From Stemphylium vesicarium (Eukaryota > Ascomycota > Dothideomycetes > Pleosporales > Pleosporaceae): a stretch of 64,000 nucleotides of DNA. The translations under genes and the position numbers were made by a program. The notes beneath the pieces were generated by a model that had not been told where the DNA came from, ran no database searches, and saw only the letters and a list, made by a program, of their open reading frames with translations. The DNA is taken from assembly GCA_004380135.1 (NCBI GenBank), contig QXCR01000126.1, positions 1 through 64,000 on the forward strand, read 5' to 3'. Shown here in pieces: positions 1 to 11,374 of this stretch; positions within the stretch are counted from its first letter, which is position 1, and every line of letters begins with the position of its first letter.

Positions 1-196
1 GAAACACCTTTTCTGAATAGGAAAAAATCGGTGACGACATTAAGCCCCGATTCTTAATACCCTTGCCCTTGGCAGCGAACGGGCGTATACCCCGATCCAA
101 CACGACGTTTGTGCTTTAGCTCAAAGTGTGCTTAGACCCGCTTACCATGTTGCATAATGTCGTCACCGATTTTTTCCTATTCAGAAAAGGTGTTTC
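1..196. mobile_element. MITE-like element with 42-bp terminal inverted repeats
   Basis: Bases 1-42 are the exact reverse complement of 155-196, giving a perfect 42-bp inverted repeat that begins GAAACACCTTTTCTG. Pairing continues for two of the next three bases. The 112-bp interior holds no supported gene; a short ORF that crosses the right arm is spurious. A short non-coding element bounded by long inverted repeats fits a MITE. The left arm starts at base 1 of the window, so it may extend further and no target-site duplication can be checked. Because it sits exactly at the window edge, a fold-back assembly artefact is an alternative. Confidence 0.6.
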
Positions 197-1318
197 TTGC
201 GGTTTGAGGCCTGATACCCAATCCAGCGTGTCCCGAGCCGCTCGTCTCGTCACGGTTCAGGCTTACCTTCCCTCCTTCTCCGCCTGCATCGCAGAGACCG
301 CGTGGGTGGCGGTGGTTGAGCGAATCGGGGATGCGCACCCCTGTTTACGCGACGAGGGAAATATGAATCTTCGTTTTTCACTGGAAGAAAATATGGAAAA
401 CTCAGCCAGCCTGTGTCTTGGCCTTGCTTGCTACTGCTGTTGTGGCTGTTGTATGCGTTCCTCGGAAGCGGGGATGCTGACGCGCGGAGACTAGACATGT
501 GGGTTTGGTCCCAGCGGCCAGATTTCCTTCTGCCCGAACAGACCGTAGTCAAGGGAAAAAAAGAGTTCTTGGGAGAGACTTGTCTCGGAGGAGAAGGACC
601 TGCTCCGGCGAGAAAATGCGTAAGCTCCTCTCTTGGAATTGGAATTGGAATTGGAATACTTTGCTGGGATCGGGGCTGTAAGCACACCACCTTCTCTCCA
701 CCACCCAAGCGGAGGAGAACCGTAAAAAGTGATGCAAAAGCGGCAAGCCATGTAGCCAAAGAAACGACTTGCTTGGCAGGACTGGAACATCCATCCCCCC
801 TAAGCTTATACTTTGGGTACTACCACTGCCGCTTTCCACGTGAACACAGCGAAATAAGGAAGCATGACAAATGTCTCAACCAAACATTGAAAGGACTCAG
901 GTTACCAAATATACTGTATTAATACTGATTGGCTACCAAAGCATTTGCGGGTCTTTAGCCGCAGAATCGCGAAGCAGCAGCGCCGCCTAATCTCAGTCGT
1001 CGGGTCCGGCGAGATCTGAGCTTTTTTTCTCGGTTATCTGTGCATACAGAGAACCCCCACCATCTGGTGACTTCATAGCGAGTCAAGTGCTGCTTCCTTA
1101 CCCCTCCATTGGGTCGAGCCCACTCCCTCTCTCAAAGGATCCCGCCTTTGGGGAGTGTGCGTGTGTGTGCGCTCGCGTATCAATTCATGTGCTTCGTGTG
1201 ATCATGCCGCCCGTCCCTCTTTTTGTGGAGTACTGAGAGAGTAAAGTGTCGGAGATGCGCTTCGCTTTTGGTTGTAGGTCATCTGACGTGTCCACCGTTG
1301 CGTGTAGTCGCCGTCCTG
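197..1318. other. Gene-free stretch
   Basis: Apart from the hexanucleotide repeat, no recognisable gene, RNA or repeat was found. ORFs on both strands are short, overlap one another and look non-biological in composition. The right part lies downstream of the minus-strand PARG-like pseudogene. Confidence 0.5.
633..657. repeat. Hexanucleotide microsatellite (TTGGAA)4
   Basis: Four tandem TTGGAA units plus one base. It produces low-complexity peptides in several overlapping frames, which is why ORFs of up to 169 codons cross it. None of those ORFs resembles a protein family. Confidence 0.85.
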
Positions 1319-2257
1319 TCACCACTTGGTCGGCCAGATAGTCGCGGGATCAAACTCCCGCCTAAAAATGTCCACGTCAGATGCGCAGCCTTTGCTCGGC
1401 GACCCAACCATGCTATTGTCGATAGCAAACACCACATCCTGGAACGCGCCGTGGAACTCCTCCTCTTCGAAGAGCAATTGTCTCCACATACGCGCTACTT
1501 CTTGTGCCGGGTTGCGGAAGATAGGCCCTAGGCCAAAAGCGCCCAAGACTAAGTTTCTGTGCCCGCAGTAAGACGCAATACGCAACACGGCCCGCATTTT
1601 CTCCTTCATGAGCTCCTGCTCTTGGGCAAAGGAGTATTTGTACCCGCTCTCGTCGAGCTTGGGGCGTCGGACAGGTGCGACTGATATCACAGGGAGCGAT
1701 GCTATGTCTGTGAAGGTGGCATAGTCTTGGTCGGGCCCAGCTCGGAAAACAACTGCGGCTCGTTAGCACATCCCGTCTCGAAACGAACTTCGCTAGCATC
1801 CCAACATACAGACTTCGGGGGAGTATATCCCGCCTCTTTGTGGAATAGGGTAGTAATTTTCCTCGCGGCCCAATTGCGCATTCCAGGGCATAGTAAGGGC
1901 GTGCACAAGGTTGCTTCTCCGCGCAAAGCATTCCTCTGGCGCCATTAGTCCCGATTCCCAGTCGCCACCTGCGCGCTTCTCGTTCGCTACATTGACCACT
2001 GGAATCCGTTTGCAGTTTGGGTCAGCATTGACAGCGCTCTGGTACCAGCCCAAGGCGTAGTTCACAGGGTCGCCCTCCATGACTGCTACTCTTGTTCGTT
2101 GTGACGATCGCTTGTCGACATTGATTCGTATTTGGGCTGAGTCCGGGTAGAGATATGATGTTTTGGAGTCTCGGATGTAATGCTTCCAGATGTGAGGCAT
2201 CCACACTCGTTTCGCCTCGGCTGCTATCTCCGAGGGCTTTGGTCTTGACTGTGGCAT
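1319..2257 (-). pseudogene. Microbial-type PARG domain protein (DUF2263-like), two frameshifts
   Basis: Three minus-strand frames join in order into one protein of the fungal family carrying the microbial-type poly(ADP-ribose) glycohydrolase catalytic domain. The first, from ATG at 2257, holds the catalytic-type motif AGGDWESGLMAPEECFARRS and ends soon after IYSPEV. The frame then shifts near 1800, running through DASEVRFETG to ELGPTK, and again near 1725, into YATFTDIASLPVISVAPVRR and LVLGAFGLGPIFRNP. Each shift is an indel, with no plausible intron of adequate length between frames. The family would hydrolyse or bind ADP-ribose modifications. As written, the product stops at about residue 154. 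True decay and sequencing error cannot be told apart here. The family call is strong; the pseudogene call is moderately strong. Confidence 0.8.
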
Positions 2258-3566
2258 GATGGTGGTGATGTGCGAACAGAGTCAGGTTAGTGAGGTCTGC
2301 CAGTAATGTAAGAAGAGACGTGAAATTGAGTGTGACGTCTTGGGTCAAAGGCACAAATAGCGAGAGTAGTGATGGCAGAATTTGAGCCTTTGGAAAGGCA
2401 ATGAGGGGTGGGAGAAAAGACGGGAGTCTGTGACCCAGGGCCTCAGCCGGAGAAGGGACAGTATATCACTTGAGCAACTGTTCAAGGGCTTGTGATAACG
2501 CAGCTAGATCGTAGCTCCAGATCGAGCCGGAAACTAGGCTGGCGCATTCCTGCTGAATCAAGCTGACCCCTGTGGATGCAGTCCTCGCGGCGAGTGGCAT
2601 TCACATTAGCCATATAGCGTAGAGCTGCAGCAAAATGGAGACATGATTCGTGTACTAAGACACTCAAGGGTAGCTACAGCGCTCGAGATGCCCGGTAGCA
2701 GCCGCGCCCTGTTTGCAACTGGAATCCCGGTCCTGGGGGCGATGCTGTGAACCCACATAGCTGCCAGGCACATGAAGCCACAAAGTGCCGTGTCGGGTTT
2801 CTGGGGCCTGTTGGAGCAGGGATGCATAGCTAGATCGATCGTCCAGGCCTGGGATGATCTACGCCCTGATAAAAAGCGGCTTAGAAGGATCTGGCGGCGC
2901 TGGTCAAGCCGATGATGACAGCTGCTAATACTCACTAACCAAGATCCTGCACGATATAGCGCCGCAGCAATAGCGTCGGCACTAGTATCCGGACGCAGGG
3001 TACGATGTACTGGGATCGGATGAAGGCCGATCGGTGGATGGACGCCGTCCTACAAGGTGTCCTTCTTCACCGCCGCGGAGGTGGCACCAAAACGTCGACG
3101 TAGCGAGCAATACCGCCAACAAGCCACCGCAATATCGGGTCCTTGCTCCGGGAACGTTTGGCACATGTTCAGGGAAGGGGAAACGGCTGTCAGGGCGGCG
3201 TGGGGTATTGCGTTCATGTGTGCGACATGCTTTTTGGCGTTGGAGGGGGGAGACAAATCTCACCGAACCAATGGCGGTGGTGACAGGCACCGAGGACGAC
3301 AGACGATTCCGCTGTTGTACCCACGGGTCCTAGATCTCGTGCACTTACATGGTCAGGCCTTGATGCACCTAGCGTTTCAATGAGGGCTAGAGTGTTGCAG
3401 TTACGATTGACGAGCCTGGAGAACGGCGAGGTTCACACGATTCTAGCGCGGGGTCCAAGCTCTCGCTCGCTTTTTCGAAGCTTCGAAGACGACCACCATA
3501 GCATTGCTGCTTTTGCGCTACACCGCACCTTGCTCTAGTAGCTAATTGGAACCTGCCGTCGCGTAA
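2258..3566. other. Gene-poor intergenic region
   Basis: Several overlapping short ORFs on both strands, the longest about 110 codons, with no family resemblance and no convincing exon structure. The part adjoining 2257 would hold the promoter of the PARG-like pseudogene, and the part adjoining 3567 the promoter of the tRNA synthetase. Confidence 0.5.
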
Positions 3567-5310
3567 ATGAGCTGGATTTTGCCTGCCCAAAGGAGTCTTG
3601 TTCGGCCCCGGCACTTGTTTCGAAACCGGGGAACCGCTTCACCTTGCGTGCATGCATTTTCTCTATGTCGTCCCCGCTGCAGTTCAACTTTCCGCCCAAG
3701 CAACATTGCTGAGCTGCTGAGACCGTCTCCACATTCGTCATCTCCCCAGCAGACGCCCCCGGACAGTGGGACGCTGACAGTCAACGGCTATGTGCGGACA
3801 GTGCGTAAGCAAAAACGCATTGCGTTCGCTGCCCTAGGAGATGGCTCGACCTGGCAGACAGTGCAGGCTGTCCTCCCACCCGAACTAGCTGAAGGGTCAG
3901 TGGATTTCTCTAATACATGTGCAAGTGCTGACGTGGTGCACTATCAGATTGTCGACTGGCGTCGCAGTAACAGTTACCGGGAAATGGACACCTTCGCCAG
4001 GCCAAGGACAGTCTTATGAGCTTCAAGCAAATGACATACGGATACTAGGAGACAATGATGCTACAGTGAGTTGATCCTCATGTCCTGTAGTGACCGTCCC
4101 AGTGTCTGACTGTGTTACTGCATCTCAGGCCTATCCAATACAGAAGAAGTACCAGACCGCGGAGTTTCTTCGCACTCTCCCGCATCTGCGAAGCCGACTG
4201 CCATTCAACTCGCTTATCCTGCGATTGAGGTCCTTGGTCACTGCCCAAGTGACCAACTACTTTGCGAAACATGACTTTGTCCAGTGTCATCCACCAATCA
4301 TTACATCATCTGACTGCGAAGGCGCAGGCGAAGTGTTCACAGTGGCGCCTGAAGCATCATCTACGCAGGACAAGAGCTCTTCCAATCAGATTAAACAATA
4401 CGAAGACCTGTTCTTTGGTTCTCCAAAGTACTTGACCGTCTCCAGCCAGCTCCACCTGGAAGCTCTAGCCCAGTCGGTAAACAAAGTTTGGGCTTTGTCA
4501 CCCACCTTCCGTGCCGAGAAGAGCGACACGGCCCGTCATCTAAGCGAGTTTTACATGCTAGAGGCCGAACTGGCTTTCGTGGACGACGTCAATGTCGTCA
4601 TGGACGTAGTGGAAGATATGCTGCGCTCTGTTGCTTCAGAGCTGCAGGCATCGGTCGTGGGCCAGGAGTTACTCGAGGCACGGGCACGGGACCAAGAACA
4701 ACAGAGCACATCTGTGTCGCACGCTACTCTCGCACAACGGTGGCAAGGGCTAGCAGACGGGCCGTGGCCGAGAATTACCTACAAGGCTGCTGTACAGCAC
4801 CTCAAAGACGCAGTGGCTCAAGGCAAGGCGGAATTTGAGTATGCACCAGGCCACGAAGAAGGCCTTCAGACCGAACACGAACGTTTTCTGGCTGAGAGCA
4901 TGGGACATGGCGGGCCCATTTTTGTCACTGATTACCCAAGTAACATCAAGCCGTTCTATATGGCGCCATCAACTGACCCGGCAGCTGAAGATGGTGGCGC
5001 TTCGACGGTCGCGTGCTTCGACCTACTTGTACCCGAGATCTGTGAACTGGTGGGGGGCTCGATGCGTGAACACAGACTACCCGATCTCCTAAAGTCCATG
5101 CACGACCACGGTCTCCAACAAGCCACGAATGAATCCACTGACGCATCAGATGGCTCTTTGCAGTGGTATGTCGATCTCCGGAGATACGGCAGCGTGCCGC
5201 ATGGCGGCTTTGGCCTTGGATTTGACCGGCTCTTGTGCTACCTGGCTGGCGTTTCCAATATCAGAGATGTAGTTAGCTTCCCTCGGTGGCACAAGCGGTG
5301 TGACTGCTGA
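3567..5310 (+). CDS. SLM5: Asparaginyl-tRNA synthetase, mitochondrial
   Basis: Class II aminoacyl-tRNA synthetase that charges mitochondrial tRNA-Asn. Exons are 3567-3918, 3968-4065 and 4129-5310, joining in frame to 543 residues. The N-terminus has Arg-rich, acid-poor sequence (ILPAQRSLVRPRHLFRNRG) expected of a matrix presequence. An OB-fold anticodon-binding region follows (GTLTVNGYVRTVRKQKRIAF), then YPIQKKYQTAEFLRTLPHLR, the class II motif 2 region (FRAEKSDTARHLSEFYMLEAE), and motif 3 near the end (GFGLGFDRLLCYLAG). The first intron is only 49 nt, or 43 nt if the donor is at 3925; both keep frame. Length and motif order match fungal Slm5-type enzymes. Asn specificity rests on overall family resemblance. 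Confidence 0.93.
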
Positions 5311-6487
5311 TACGCAGTCGAAATTTAAGGACCTCGAGTATCCCGAACCACGGCATCACCAGTTGTCCACGGATGTGTTGCTTCGTAACGTTCCATGACG
5401 ATTATTGCTCGTTGCAGTGCATCGAGACCGCGGGTCCATAGTACTTGTGCGATCAATTGGTGATTGTCAAATGACTCTCAGCGATTCTTGGTTGATACCT
5501 GCGTGCTTTGCATATCAAGCCGAAGTTTCGCTGATATCTTGCGCGCGGAAGTATATTACAATCGTCTTCGCTCTCATGGCAAAGTTTGTAATTCACACGT
5601 CATCTGCGCAACAGCAAACTGATGAACATTGCACAAAATCCAACACTTCTCTACCAGCTCTGATCTTTCGGTGCAGCCGTTTGCCGTTCCGAAAACTCTC
5701 GGAGTGGCACTCCCCGTTCTCAACCTCGTGAATTCTGAACTCGGAAGATGAAAATTTATCAGCCGCGACAGTCGAGGCTTCCACTGCAGGGTCCATGCTG
5801 AAATCAGATATTAATCAGCGTGCGGGTCCAGATACACTACTACGGACCGTTGGCAACCTGGTGGGGTGGCGGCAGAGTCATGCTGCACTCTCTCAACACA
5901 AGCTTTTGCAAAAATCGCATATACTGCATCTCGAAAACATGCGTGGCGGGCACCAAGTGCGGGCGGAGATGATCTGATAAGATATGGAGAGCTTCCAAGG
6001 AAGTTCCCCTCCTCTGCCGAGGATGCTTTCGCCGAGGCCAGCTATCGCATCCATGATGTACTAGATCTCCGCGGCCACTTGTAAACCATTGTTAATGCAT
6101 TCTGGGTATTTTGGGGGATGATCAACTGTGGACGGCGAGGGGAAGAGCAAATGTTCGCACGGCGTGTTGGTAAATTCACTGGACTGCGCATATTGTGCGT
6201 GGCCAGCAAGCTCCGGCATCGCAGCTACTGATGGCACGGGTACGTAGATGGTAGACAGAGTACCCCCAGTCGTCGGATTTTAGGTCTGACGTCTCGGCGT
6301 TCGGCTGAAGTCATCTCGCGCTTCCGTTAGTTGCAAACAAAAGTAACAACTTCAATTTCGGACCATTGCCCACCCACAGTCGCCTCCGCCCCTCTGACAA
6401 CACGCGGGAGCTATCACCAATCCCCTAAAAGAAAATCTCATCGTAGTCGCAAATCTGGAATCCGCGGCGCCAGTAGCCGGCCGTCTT
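5311..6487. other. Intergenic region without a recognised gene
   Basis: Short ORFs only, the longest 108 codons at 5405-5731, with no domain or signal sequence. It holds the 3' region of the tRNA synthetase and the promoter of the mitoferrin gene. Confidence 0.5.
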
Positions 6488-7811
6488 ATGGCCCCCAATG
6501 ATCGGCCTGCAGTTCCTATCGAAGAAGAACACGAGTACAGCTCCATTGCACCACGGCCGATGAGAGACACGGGATGCTAACCGGCGCACCAGCTATGAGG
6601 CGCTCCCGCCCAACTTCTCCCTTACTGCGAACATGCTCGCAGGCGCATTCGCGGGTGTCGCCGTACGTCCCCGAAGTCGCCGCCCGCGTACTCATCCTGA
6701 CTGACTTGACGATAGGAACACTCGGTGATGTACCCAGTAGATTTACTCAAGGTGCGCAACTTGGCCTCAGGCGCCTCTTAGGCTGCGAACGATGCGCTGA
6801 CTGCCGGCAGACCAGAATGCAGATCGTCAACCCCTCACCCAGTGCCATGTACAGCGGCATATCGAACGCCATGGTCACCATATCGCGGGCCGAGGGCTTC
6901 TGGTCATTATGGAGAGGCCTGTCGAGTGTCGTAATGGGCGCAGGTGGGTACACACTTGCACAAAACCACGGCAGAATGAGCTGACAGTTCAGGTCCCGCG
7001 CATGCCGTCTATTTCGCATCTTACGAAGCCACAAAACATGCTCTCGGCGGAAATGAAGGAGAAAGCCACGAGCATCACCCTCTCGCAGCAGGTGCGTAGT
7101 ACCGCCAACAAGAAATTACAGTGGGCACATGCTAACTGTCAGTAGCTGCCAGCGGTGCCGCGGCGACCATCTCCAGCGATGCGCTGATGAATCCCTTTGA
7201 CGGTAAGACGCGCATCAACACCGCGCCTTGCGCCTACTGAACTTCGCAGTCATAAAGCAACGTATGCAAATGCACGGTTCAGTCTACAAGTCGGTCCCCC
7301 AATGCGCTCGAGAGGTTTTCCGAACCGAGGGTGTAGGCGCATTCTACGTTTCCTACCCCACGACATTGTGCATGACAGTACCGTTCACGGCCCTGCAATT
7401 CATGGCATATGAATCCATTTCCAAGGTCATGAACCCTACCGGCCGATACGACCCATACACCCATTGTTTCGCAGGAGGCATTGCAGGCGGTTTTGCTGCC
7501 GGCCTCACCACACCGCTGGACGTTATCAAGACGCTGCTACAGACAAGAGGAAACGCTAGAGACGTGGAACTGAAGAATGTATCAGGCCTGATCCAGGCTG
7601 CGAAGATTATTCACCAAAGGGAAGGGTACAGGGGATACTTCCGTGGATTGAAGCCTCGAATCATCACCACTATGCCCAGCACGGCAATTTGCTGGTAAGT
7701 TCTGGTTCATGGGGCACAATTTATGGTGTTCTGACTTGGAACAGGTCCGCATACGAGATGGCAAAGGCTTTCTTCATCCGGAGAAGTACGAACTCGTCAA
7801 CAGCCATATAG
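6488..7811 (+). CDS. MRS4: Mitoferrin-type mitochondrial iron carrier
   Basis: Mitochondrial carrier family protein of the Mrs3/Mrs4 (mitoferrin) type, which imports ferrous iron across the inner membrane for haem and Fe-S cluster synthesis. Eight exons: 6488-6534, 6593-6662, 6716-6751, 6811-6943, 6993-7091, 7146-7202, 7250-7694 and 7745-7811, together 954 nt or 317 residues. Introns are 47-59 nt with good donors and several CTAAC or CTGAC branch sites. Three carrier repeats are visible: PVDLLKTRMQIV in repeat 1, NPFDVIKQRMQMH in repeat 2 and TPLDVIKTLLQTRG in repeat 3. Repeat 1 also carries the family-typical EHSVMYPVDLLK. The 36-nt third exon encodes exactly that EHSVMYPVDLLK segment. The ATG at 6488 gives a short acidic N-terminus (EEEHDYEALPPNFSL after splicing) typical of fungal mitoferrins. 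Confidence 0.93.
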
Positions 7812-8588
7812 CGAGACGATGACGCAATCTGGCCCTTTTCCAAACCATGACGACGATAATCGCCCAAACACGACGATATGTGCATTACCGATGGAAAGAT
7901 ATACTCGCAGTGTCGCGGAGAGGAGACCATCGCGGTATTGGGCATTTAAGGCGAGGTCCAGCATTCTGTCTGGCGTGAGGCAGAGCAAAAGTTGTGTTGC
8001 GACGCTTCTTTTATGCCGTTGTATAGTCATGGAGGCTCTTTCAAACGCTTCGTCTGGTGGCGTACTGGACGCTTGGTTATGTGAGCGCATCATGGCTTGC
8101 GTAGATACTTGTACCATAGGGGAAATTCAATGCCGGCACCGCTCATGTTCAGCACACTGACTGTTCGATTCCATGTATCGCTCGGATGCTTTGTGCTTGG
8201 GTCAAGACGTGGTAAATTACAAGCTTCTTCGCAGGTGCGTAATCGATAGAAGGCGGCCCGCTCTCGTCTAGCCTCTGATCACGACCCGCACTTGCACATG
8301 CACATGCACATGCGCATTCCTCGTGGATACCTTTTCCAGGGGTGCATATGCTCGTAGACTGTGATCTGTTCTGGTGTACAGCCGCAGCGCGTTCCGTCCG
8401 GTCGCCGTTGCTCAGCCTTCAAGGTTGCGAATGTGCACCAGGGCAGAGCAACCTACGTCACGCACCAGCGCGAGCTAAGACCGGCGCATGCAACAGACGA
8501 ATCTACAAACACCGACCCAAGACCTGATGCGAGACACCTATCCTGGGCTCCACACCATACCACACCGTGAATTGGGCGCACGATATCT
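7812..8588. other. Intergenic region with TGCACA repeat
   Basis: No gene recognised. A short (TGCACA)3-4 tandem lies at 8293-8316. The right part is the presumed promoter of the AAA ATPase gene. Confidence 0.5.
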
Positions 8589-11096
8589 ATGCTTTCCGCT
8601 ATGCGCGCCAATACCACGCAGAAGGCCTACGATGAGGCCTTCCTAGCTTGCTCGACGGCGGTATACTTCGAGGGCCAGGTTAGCGCCCAACCACCCAAAG
8701 AAGGTCGCGTTTGATCCAGAGTACTGACAACAGGCCCACAGAACAACGAGAAAGAGGCGCTGCGATCTTGGAAGACCGCGCTCGATCACATCTATTACCA
8801 CAATTCCCGTCGCAACCCCTCCACGTACCGCCCCGCCTCTGAGACGGAAAGAGCGCTCATCGAATCGCTGCGTCAGCTGGAACTGCAATGCAAGGAGCGC
8901 GTGGACCTGCTGGAAGCCTTGAAGAAGAGCAGAAAAGAATCGAAAGAAAGCTTGGCCTCAGTGTCTTCTGATAATGCACCGACTCCGCCACTACATGGTG
9001 TGCCTCTATCGTCAAATGGTGCAAACGGACCGTCGTCGTGGCTGGGAGGAGGATCCATTCCGCCCATAGAATACAACGATCTCTCCAGGCCACCACCCTT
9101 ACCCTATCGTCCTGCATTGCCGCCTCGCAAGAGCTCTGGCACTGGATCGATACGCGACAATAGCTTGTCGCAGACTCGCAGCGCATCTAAATTGTCTCCT
9201 GGGCCCGCCGCGGAGAAGAAGACGCGCACACCGTCGCCAGAGAAGAGCGGGAGGATGCTACGGACACTAAGACCGGGGAGGGAGGGCAAGTCATCAGCGA
9301 AGATGCAGAGCTCTTTACGAAGCCGCCCTGATGCGTCCAAGGCGGCTACCCAGGCGTGGAGTGTCAATACTCTGTCGTCTTTTAGTCGCCCGGGTCTGGG
9401 TCCGCCAAATCCATCGACGTCCTCGATAACCGCCTCAGCACGTTCGTCAATCGACAAGTCGACTGTTGACAGACCGAGCGCCTATACTTCCAATGTAGAG
9501 TCGCAGCCGCCACCTGTACAAGCAACTTTCTACTTCAGAGCTGGCGAAGGCTCAACATCCGCCGCGTATGCAGTCCCAGCTCCCGGTGGCGAGATTGAGG
9601 CCGAGCCAGTCAAGCCCCCATCGCCTAGACGAACAGCGCCACCAATCCCGCGGAAAGCAATAGATCCAGGACGATCAATGGGCGCGAGATTGGGAAACAC
9701 AGCGATGCCGTCATATCGGAAGGAATATCCCAGGCCTACCCCTGATGCGCGCACCCTTGCGACGTCGGCAGCCGCGCACTCGTATGGCGATAACAATGGC
9801 GAGAGAGGAGGTGTCATGTGGGATCCGACCACTCGGAGGCTTGTACCGAAGTCTACTAATAGCTATTCCCGTGCGCGAACTGGTTCTGACCAAGAGGATT
9901 CACCCGAAGCTATACCACTCGAGGAGGATGGAGACATGGTCAAACAACGGCCATCCCCTGTGCGAAAGGGCAGGGCCAGAGGAAACTCAATGCGCGCAGA
10001 ACTGCCAGATACCCCAAGCACGGACAGTGCCGATGCCGAGCAAGAACCAGAAGAGACGGATGAATGGAAACGACGAACAGACGAGATTATGAAGAACCTT
10101 CCAAGGGGTGTCGATAAGGAAGCAGCGAAGCAAATTTTGAACGAGATTGTAATACAGGGAGACGAAGTACATTGGGATGACGTATCAGGACTTGATATTG
10201 CCAAGTCAGCCTTGAAAGAGACGGTTGTTTACCCATTCCTCAGACCGGATCTCTTCATGGGCTTGCGAGAACCAGCGCGCGGTATGCTTCTTTTCGGTCC
10301 TCCCGGCACTGGAAAGACGATGCTGGCAAGAGCCGTTGCGACTGAGTCGAAATCTACTTTCTTCGCCATCTCTGCGAGCAGTCTTACGTCGAAGTTTCTA
10401 GGAGAGTCAGAGAAGCTTGTTCGTGCGCTATTTCAGCTCGCTAAGATGCTTGCGCCATCGATCATCTTCGTCGACGAAATCGATTCACTGCTTTCTTCCC
10501 GTTCAGGATCCGGAGAACACGAGGCGACGCGTCGCATCAAAACCGAGTTTCTCATCCAATGGTCCGATCTGCAGAAAGCTGCTGCTGGAAGCGCTGTGAC
10601 AGATAAAGATAAGGAAAAGGGCGATGCCACTAGAGTGCTTGTACTCGCAGCAACGAATCTTCCGTGGGCGATAGACGAAGCAGCGAGACGAAGATTCGTA
10701 AGAAGGCAGTACATTCCGCTTCCAGAAGATTGGGTTAGGAAGCAGCAGGTCAAGACGCTATTGAGTCACCAGAAGCATGAGCTCAGTGAAGAGGATTTGG
10801 ATCAATTGGTTGCACTCACTGAAGGTATGTATGTTATATCGAGATGTTATGCTTATATAACTAACACGATTATAGGTTTTTCTGGCTCAGATATTACGGC
10901 TCTTGCCAAAGACGCGGCCATGGGTCCATTGCGCTCGCTGGGAGAGAAACTGCTTTCCATGACGATGGACCAGATACGACCCATACAATACCAAGATTTC
11001 AAGGCTAGCTTGCAAACCATCAGACCATCTGTAAGCAAGCAAGGGTTGAAGGAGTTTGAAGATTGGGCTACACAGTTCGGTGAGCGTGGAGGATGA
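8589..11096 (+). CDS. MIT-domain AAA ATPase (spastin/Sap1-like)
   Basis: Meiotic-clade AAA ATPase related to spastin, fidgetin and yeast Sap1/Yta6; relatives remodel microtubules or ESCRT filaments. Exons are 8589-8678, 8742-10824 and 10876-11096, giving 797 residues. Residues about 5-95 form an MIT-like helical hairpin (QKAYDEAFLACSTAVYFEG then EALRSWKTALDHIYYHN). A long Ser/Pro-rich linker with many PPxP segments follows. The AAA module begins near residue 500, with Walker A GPPGTGKT near 549, Walker B IIFVDEID near 604, and an arginine-finger-type RRRFVRRQYIPLP. The C-terminal small domain ends with the Vps4-type helix LKEFEDWATQFGERGG. The second intron is 51 nt with no stop in frame, so unspliced RNA would encode 17 extra residues. 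The exact subfamily is uncertain. Confidence 0.9.
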
Positions 11097-11374
11097 TGGG
11101 TTAGTAGCCATATGATAGCAATACTCGTGGGCATGAACACTGCGCCTACCGCGAACATCGTGAAGATTATCACCGTGAATGACTCACATCTGCTTCCATG
11201 TTCATGCGTAGATGGTAATGTACCTACTCCATCTGCCTCGGTCGAGGATGGCTCTTTCCTCCTGAAGCATGCTCGTAGCTTGGCGCTATCTCACAGTGAG
11301 ATCTTACAGCTCAAACTTCCTGGGACAATATCTCCTTACTCTCAGGCTCATCTTTGATACATAAAAAGCACGCA

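Noticed and set aside
250..922. Overlapping ORFs of about 100-169 codons on both strands
   Set aside because: They are held open by the (TTGGAA)4 repeat, and several frames are open equally.
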